Source: Arthrobacter ruber
Lineage (GTDB): Bacteria > Actinomycetota > Actinomycetes > Actinomycetales > Micrococcaceae
DNA: 64,000 bases
Direction of reading: 5' to 3'
Assembly: GCF_002954225.1 (NCBI RefSeq)
Contig: NZ_PPTH01000008.1
Span: forward strand, 1 to 64,000
Shown: piece after piece, positions 60,070 through 64,000 of the stretch
Numbering within the stretch: position 1 is the stretch's first letter
Layout: the number at the start of each line of letters is the position of its first letter
Translations under genes and position numbers: made by a program
The notes under the pieces: generated by a model
Databases searched by the model: none
Seen by the model: only the letters and a program-made list of their open reading frames with translations
What the model was told of the DNA's origin: nothing

Positions 60070-60896
60070 GCAGGCCCCCCTTGTACCTCTCCCAAGACGA
60101 TGTGACACCCTCCGGTACGCAGGAACTGCCGGAGGATGCGCCGCGGGTGGCCGTCGTCGTCTCCCTGAACTTTCCAGGGCTCACCGCGCAGACACTCGAG
60201 CTGATGCGTCGCTTCACCCGGACAGCACTGCAAACCCTTGTCGACGTCGGAGCAAGGCCGATTCTCGTGGACTCCAGCGCACCTGAACTCCCGGACCCCT
60301 CCATTACCGGGACAGCCGACGGAGTACTCGTCCTGGGGGGAGGGGACATTGATTCCTCTCTCTATGGAGTGGAGGGGCCGGTGCCCAACGAATACGGCGT
60401 CGATCCACGTGCTGATGTGTACACCATGCAACTCATCGACCAGACCCTGGACCGCGACGCTCCGATGCTGGCGATATGCCGCGGTTCCCAACTGCTCAAC
60501 CTCACGTGCGGAGGGACGATCATTCCAGACCTCGATCCGTGGCACCTGCATCGTGGTGGACCAGGCCAGCCCGTCTTCCTCGATGAGGACGTCACCATTA
60601 CCCCGGGCAGTAAACTCGCCGGCATTTTTGAATCTGAAAAGATCACCGTACGCTCAGGCCATCATCAGGCGGTAGGGAAGATTGCGCCCAGCTTGACACC
60701 CAGTGCCGTCGCCAATGACGGAATCGTCGAAGCCACTGAACATCAGCAAGCTACCTGGGTGGTTGGTGTTCAGTGGCATCCAGAGGATGACGATGGGTCT
60801 GCTGAGGATCGACGGAATCTCTTCACGGCGTTCGTGGAGCAGGTGCAGTCCAACGGCCGCCGAGCTTCTCGCGCTTCGATGACTAAAGGCCACTGA
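60066..60896 (+). CDS. Gamma-glutamyl hydrolase of the PuuD/GATase1 family, copy 2
   Basis: 276 residues. Same family as the upstream gene but clearly divergent: DGVLVLGGGDIDSSLYG, nucleophile Cys in LAICRGSQLLNLTCGG, RSGHHQAVGKI, GVQWHPEDDD. Carries an extra N-terminal segment of about 25 residues. Both catalytic Cys and His-Glu are retained, so both appear active. They may act on different gamma-glutamyl amides or form a heteromer. Followed by a strong hairpin, end of the operon. Confidence 0.88.
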   Translation: MSRPPLYLSQDDVTPSGTQELPEDAPRVAVVVSLNFPGLTAQTLELMRRFTRTALQTLVDVGARPILVDSSAPELPDPSITGTADGVLVLGGGDIDSSLYGVEGPVPNEYGVDPRADVYTMQLIDQTLDRDAPMLAICRGSQLLNLTCGGTIIPDLDPWHLHRGGPGQPVFLDEDVTITPGSKLAGIFESEKITVRSGHHQAVGKIAPSLTPSAVANDGIVEATEHQQATWVVGVQWHPEDDDGSAEDRRNLFTAFVEQVQSNGRRASRASMTKGH

Positions 60897-60926
60897 ACGC
60901 CATAGCTAAAGTGCGATATGCAGGCA

Positions 60927-60969
60927 GGTCGGCCGGCGGCGCGCCGGCGGCATCAGCAGCTGGCCGACC
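60927..60969 (+). terminator. GC-rich hairpin after the P450/GS operon
   Basis: GGTCGGCC (60927-60934) pairs with GGCCGACC (60962-60969), and a nested GCCGGC-N5-GCCGGC inside can form an alternative stem. It begins 31 bases after the second hydrolase stop. Likely terminates the APC-to-hydrolase transcript before the adenylate kinase gene. Confidence 0.6.
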
Positions 60970-61080
60970 GCGCTTAGGCAGGGCCTCACGCACTGCTCCA
61001 GCAGCCAACAGCAGGTGAAGCCCGCCTACGGCAGGCAGCGCATACCCACCAACGTGAGCCGCTTATAAAGGAGTACAGCA

Positions 61081-61653
61081 GTGACGGCAATGCTTATTAT
61101 CGGTCCGCCCGGAGCAGGCAAAGGAACCCAGGCGGCTCGCATAGCAGAGCGCTTCGGCATTCCGCCCATCTCAACGGGCGACATCTTCCGCGACAACGCC
61201 CGTCGGCAGACATCACTCGGAATGAAGGCCAAGGCTTTCTTGGATAGCGGCGATTTCGTGCCCGACAGTGTCACGAACAGCATGGTCCGTGATCGACTCG
61301 CCCAACGCGATGTCGGCAATGGCTTCCTCCTGGACGGATACCCTCGCACAGCTGCCCAAGTCCAGGAGCTTGATGACATCCTGCGGACAAATGACGTGGA
61401 GCTCAACGTCGTCGTGCAGCTCACAGCTGACGAAGAAGAACTCGTGCGGCGGCTGCTTCGCCGCGCCGACACTGATGGCCGATCGGACGACACCGAAGCA
61501 GTGATTCGTCACCGGCTGAGGATCTACCGCGAGCAGACAGAAGCAGTCGTGTCTCTCTACGACCAGCGAGGCATCGTCACGAGAATCAACGGCGTAGGGA
61601 CGATTGATCAAGTTACTGAGCGAGCCCTAATGAACTTCAGTCATTCATACTAA
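61081..61653 (+). CDS. adk: Adenylate kinase (short form)
   Basis: 190 residues. P-loop GPPGAGKGTQAA, ISTGDIFRDNAR, GFLLDGYPRT and GRSDDTEAVIRHRLRIYREQT, matching short actinobacterial adenylate kinases without the extended zinc LID. GTG start at 61081 with AAAGGAG seven bases upstream. Regenerates ADP from AMP and ATP. Its presence at the end of a degradation cluster rather than next to secY and infA suggests a second, accessory copy. Whether it belongs to the P450 operon is unclear because a hairpin lies between. Confidence 0.85.
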   Translation: MTAMLIIGPPGAGKGTQAARIAERFGIPPISTGDIFRDNARRQTSLGMKAKAFLDSGDFVPDSVTNSMVRDRLAQRDVGNGFLLDGYPRTAAQVQELDDILRTNDVELNVVVQLTADEEELVRRLLRRADTDGRSDDTEAVIRHRLRIYREQTEAVVSLYDQRGIVTRINGVGTIDQVTERALMNFSHSY

Positions 61654-61712
61654 GACGTGGCCTTCTGGCCGCCACCGAACTCCTCAGTCCAGCCGCCACT
61701 GCCTCCAACCAT

Positions 61713-63203
61713 TTACGAAACAAGCTCATCAAATCGACCACTACGGTCGCTTTCGATCTGGGAATCGACTCCCACGAGGTAGATGCCCAACGAGTCCGGG
61801 GACAGTGCGACCGCCTGGCGTGCATCGAAACCAGCGAGCAGTTCGCCACTCACAAGATGGGGTGCACCCCCGACAACGACGCGCCCCACCTCATTCACCA
61901 CAGTCGCGTCCTTGAGATCAAGGTCGTGAAGCAACGGAACAAGCACCTTCTCCAGTTCTCCCACGAGAATGTCGACTCCGAAGATTCCGAGGAAATCGCC
62001 CGAATCCGATTCGATGGGAACCGAGACAGTCACGATGTACTGGTCGTACCCGAGATAGTCCACGTAGGGGCCATCGAGGATTGGGGTCCTGCTCTGACGA
62101 GCCTCAGCGAACCATGGCATTGACTGGTAGTCATAGAATCTGTCGGTGCCCGAGGTGGTATCCATGATGAGCCGGTTCACCACACCCTGCTGATTTTTCG
62201 CCCACCAGTAGTGGCATTCAGGAGCATCAGGAACGGGCGGTGACGCCAACATCGCTCCAGCCCCGGCGACCATGGGGAATGCCTCCAGTACAGCCATGGA
62301 AAAGTTCGACACCAGCATCGATGAGAATGGCTCACTTCCAGCGCTGCGCGAAGGAAATGCCAAAGACCTCGCCACCATATGCGCGTTTTTTGTCAAATTG
62401 GCCACCAATCCAGCGAAGATGTACCTGATTGCATCCTTGCTTGATTTCGCCGACTCCCCTCGTTCACGCTGCAGGGCTCTGAGCTTCAGTTGAATCAGGT
62501 GACTGAAAACTTCCCGCAGGTGAGCTTCGATTAGTTCCGTCGCCCGGGCAGAGTCATTTTCCTGGAGTGCCTCGATGACAGCAGAGTAGTGAGCAAAAGC
62601 GCGCTCCATGACCCCGTCATTTTCTGGGTTTGACCACAGCAAGGGAGCCAGGCGGGATCGTATTCTCACAGCGGCATGGGTGAGGTGCATCGATTGCGAT
62701 ATGACAGCGATTTCGATATGGAACCGGCTATCGTTGACCGCCATCTGCGACGGACTAGTCGAACTTTTGAGAGCCCCCAACAGATGGCGCAGTCGCTGAA
62801 AGTCTGCTGCCGTCCCTCGACGGCTTGCTTGTGTCGCCGACGCAGCGAAAACGGCGAGAGAATGATCTTCGAGATCCCTCAATTCGGCCATCGTCATGCT
62901 CTGAAGCAGCATCTCGCCACGGTGCTTCCAGCTATCAGCTGTCCCAACAAGGAAACTCCCACCGTACCGACCGCGCCGCGTCTCGATTACCCCATCGTCC
63001 CTGAGAGCGGCCAGCGCCTCACGCAGCGTTGGCACTGATACCTGCAGCATTTCCGAGAGCTGCTGCTCAGAAGGCAGTTTTTCCCCCGCGCGCAGCAAGC
63101 CAAAAGAGATGGCCGCATCGATCCGATTGATCAACTGGCTGACCTTGTCCTTACCGGGATCGCTGGGAGACGTTTCCTCCAAGATCGACAAAAAATTACG
63201 CAT
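61713..63203 (-). CDS. GntR/FCD-type regulator fused to a Cache-like sensor domain
   Basis: 496 residues, twice the usual FadR length. Winged helix-turn-helix of the GntR type (LRAGEKLPSEQQLSEMLQVSVPTLREALAALRDDGVIETRRGRYGG, residues about 36-78), FCD domain (residues about 110-250), a connector with FAGLVANL, and a C-terminal region (about 290-490) with YDYQSMPWF, ILDGPYVDYLGYDQYIVTVSVPI and DFLGIFGVDILVGELEKVL that resembles the ligand-binding Cache/PDC fold. No membrane segment, so it would be a cytosolic sensor. Convergent with the adenylate kinase. Likely regulator of the amine cluster. Confidence 0.8.
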   Translation of the reverse strand: MRNFLSILEETSPSDPGKDKVSQLINRIDAAISFGLLRAGEKLPSEQQLSEMLQVSVPTLREALAALRDDGVIETRRGRYGGSFLVGTADSWKHRGEMLLQSMTMAELRDLEDHSLAVFAASATQASRRGTAADFQRLRHLLGALKSSTSPSQMAVNDSRFHIEIAVISQSMHLTHAAVRIRSRLAPLLWSNPENDGVMERAFAHYSAVIEALQENDSARATELIEAHLREVFSHLIQLKLRALQRERGESAKSSKDAIRYIFAGLVANLTKNAHMVARSLAFPSRSAGSEPFSSMLVSNFSMAVLEAFPMVAGAGAMLASPPVPDAPECHYWWAKNQQGVVNRLIMDTTSGTDRFYDYQSMPWFAEARQSRTPILDGPYVDYLGYDQYIVTVSVPIESDSGDFLGIFGVDILVGELEKVLVPLLHDLDLKDATVVNEVGRVVVGGAPHLVSGELLAGFDARQAVALSPDSLGIYLVGVDSQIESDRSGRFDELVS

Positions 63204-64000
63204 AGGACAAAACCCTTCGGCGATGCAGGTGCTACCTTCAGGTTCTAGTATACCTAAAAAATCTGCAGTAACATTGTCAGCATAAACTCTTCACGCGGCG
63301 AATACGCCGTGGCCTACCTGCCGAAACCGCCTCCTCAATTGGTACAAAGCACCGACGCTGCTCCTGCCGCGGTAATTGATCGTGCGGAAAATGGAGTACG
63401 AGGGAGACAAAAATAGCGCCTTAGGGGAGTGCGCGGCGGGACGGCAACCCGTGAACAATAGCGGCTCCGTACTCTGAGGTGAACCGAAACAATGCGCACT
63501 TTGCAGAGTAGAATCGTTCAGGGCGAGATGTCGCCTGGTGATGCGGATATTCTAAAAGTCGGAGAAATGCGGCAAGGAATTTTGTGGCCCGTTGCTGGGC
63601 GTCACATGGGCCCCGCAAGTTGCATCGAAGAGCATGAGAGCCTCACGTCGATAGGTGGCCGTGCCTGGACGACAGCGCCCTCCGCCAGCTGCTTGGAACG
63701 TTATTGATTGACTTGGCTGTCCTCGCCGCCGGGTCGCGCTGGAGAGGCCAAAGGATGCAAGCATTAGCTACTGCCAGAATGGCGACTGCCTGAAACACTG
63801 CAATCATTCACTATTACAACCGGCACCGCGGCGTCGATGCTGCGCCCGTTTCTTCTCGCCGCCTACCCCAGTGGTGACGATAACGGCGATCTAGAACGGA
63901 TTCCGATGAGCGCCGAGAGCGGGAACCAGCACCGGTCGCGAAGTAGATTTAGACGTTTAGCGTGCTCGAAGCTGAGCAATGAGCCACTAATTAGGATTGC
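63204..64000. other. Intergenic region at the window end
   Basis: No gene is supported in these 797 bases. They are AT-richer near 63240-63280 (promoter of the GntR gene, with TTCTAGTATACC as a candidate operator). The frames after 63400 lack ribosome-binding sites and domains. A short IIHYYNRHR-like stretch near 63805 is reminiscent of IS3-family transposase ends but too short to call. Confidence 0.3.

Noticed and set aside
63790-63880. IS3-transposase-like end (IIHYYNRHR)
   Set aside because: Nine residues of weak likeness, followed by a stop after about 15 more; no terminal repeats or partner frames.

Overview
The window looks like chromosome or large-replicon DNA of a high-GC soil actinobacterium, probably of the Arthrobacter/Micrococcaceae type. 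This is inferred from GC-rich third codon positions, many GTG starts, 4-bp start/stop overlaps, a broken DUF4193-like gene, a CxxHxxC mycobacterial-type ferredoxin and PucR, ROK and GntR/FCD regulators. I see no rRNA, tRNA, CRISPR array, intact insertion sequence or origin. Most of the sequence is catabolic gene clusters, each with its own regulator, separated by short stretches of gene debris.

Region by region: 0-3.2 kb is the start of a minus-strand, Fur/Zur-like-box controlled metal or metallophore transport operon (two NikD/NikE-sized ATPases, an MFS exporter, and a lipoprotein cut by the window edge). 3.9-13.5 kb is a SorC-controlled sugar or polyol operon: FGGY kinase, RPE-like epimerase, 6-phospho-3-hexuloisomerase, zinc polyol dehydrogenase, a ribose-type ABC importer and an SDR. 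13.6-25.6 kb is a LacI-controlled glycoside cluster: MFS permease, GH78 alpha-L-rhamnosidase, GH3 beta-glucosidase, an extended SDR with a zinc-ribbon tail, a broken ROK regulator and a GH2 enzyme. 25.7-30.5 kb holds debris (a hydrolase remnant and a possible group II intron remnant), an ABM monooxygenase with a divergent TetR and two clear operators, and two SDRs with a divergent XRE regulator. 30.6-33.4 kb holds an intact GNAT-AAA+ fusion gene beside a truncated paralogue with a mutated Walker A lysine and a nonsense-broken DUF4193-like gene.

33.4-39.4 kb carries a GabD-type aldehyde dehydrogenase, then an alcohol dehydrogenase, Baeyer-Villiger-type monooxygenase and esterase operon preceded by an 11-bp-phased array of small palindromes. 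39.5-60.9 kb is the most coherent block. It has glutamate dehydrogenase, class III CoA-transferase, a PucR regulator, an omega-aminotransferase, glutaryl-CoA dehydrogenase, aldehyde dehydrogenases, hydroxyacyl-CoA dehydrogenase and thiolase. Next comes a single operon of APC permease, cytochrome P450, ferredoxin, ferredoxin reductase, glutamine-synthetase-like ligase, a signal-less substrate-binding protein and two gamma-glutamyl hydrolases. Together these could take a cyclic or omega-amine such as piperidine through 5-aminovalerate, glutarate and glutaryl-CoA to acetyl-CoA. The assignment is inferred from family combinations known in mycobacterial piperidine/morpholine degradation and aniline glutamylation. 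The crotonyl-CoA hydratase is the one step not seen here. 61.0-63.2 kb has a short adenylate kinase and a GntR/FCD regulator with a C-terminal Cache-like sensor domain. The last 800 bases show no supportable gene.
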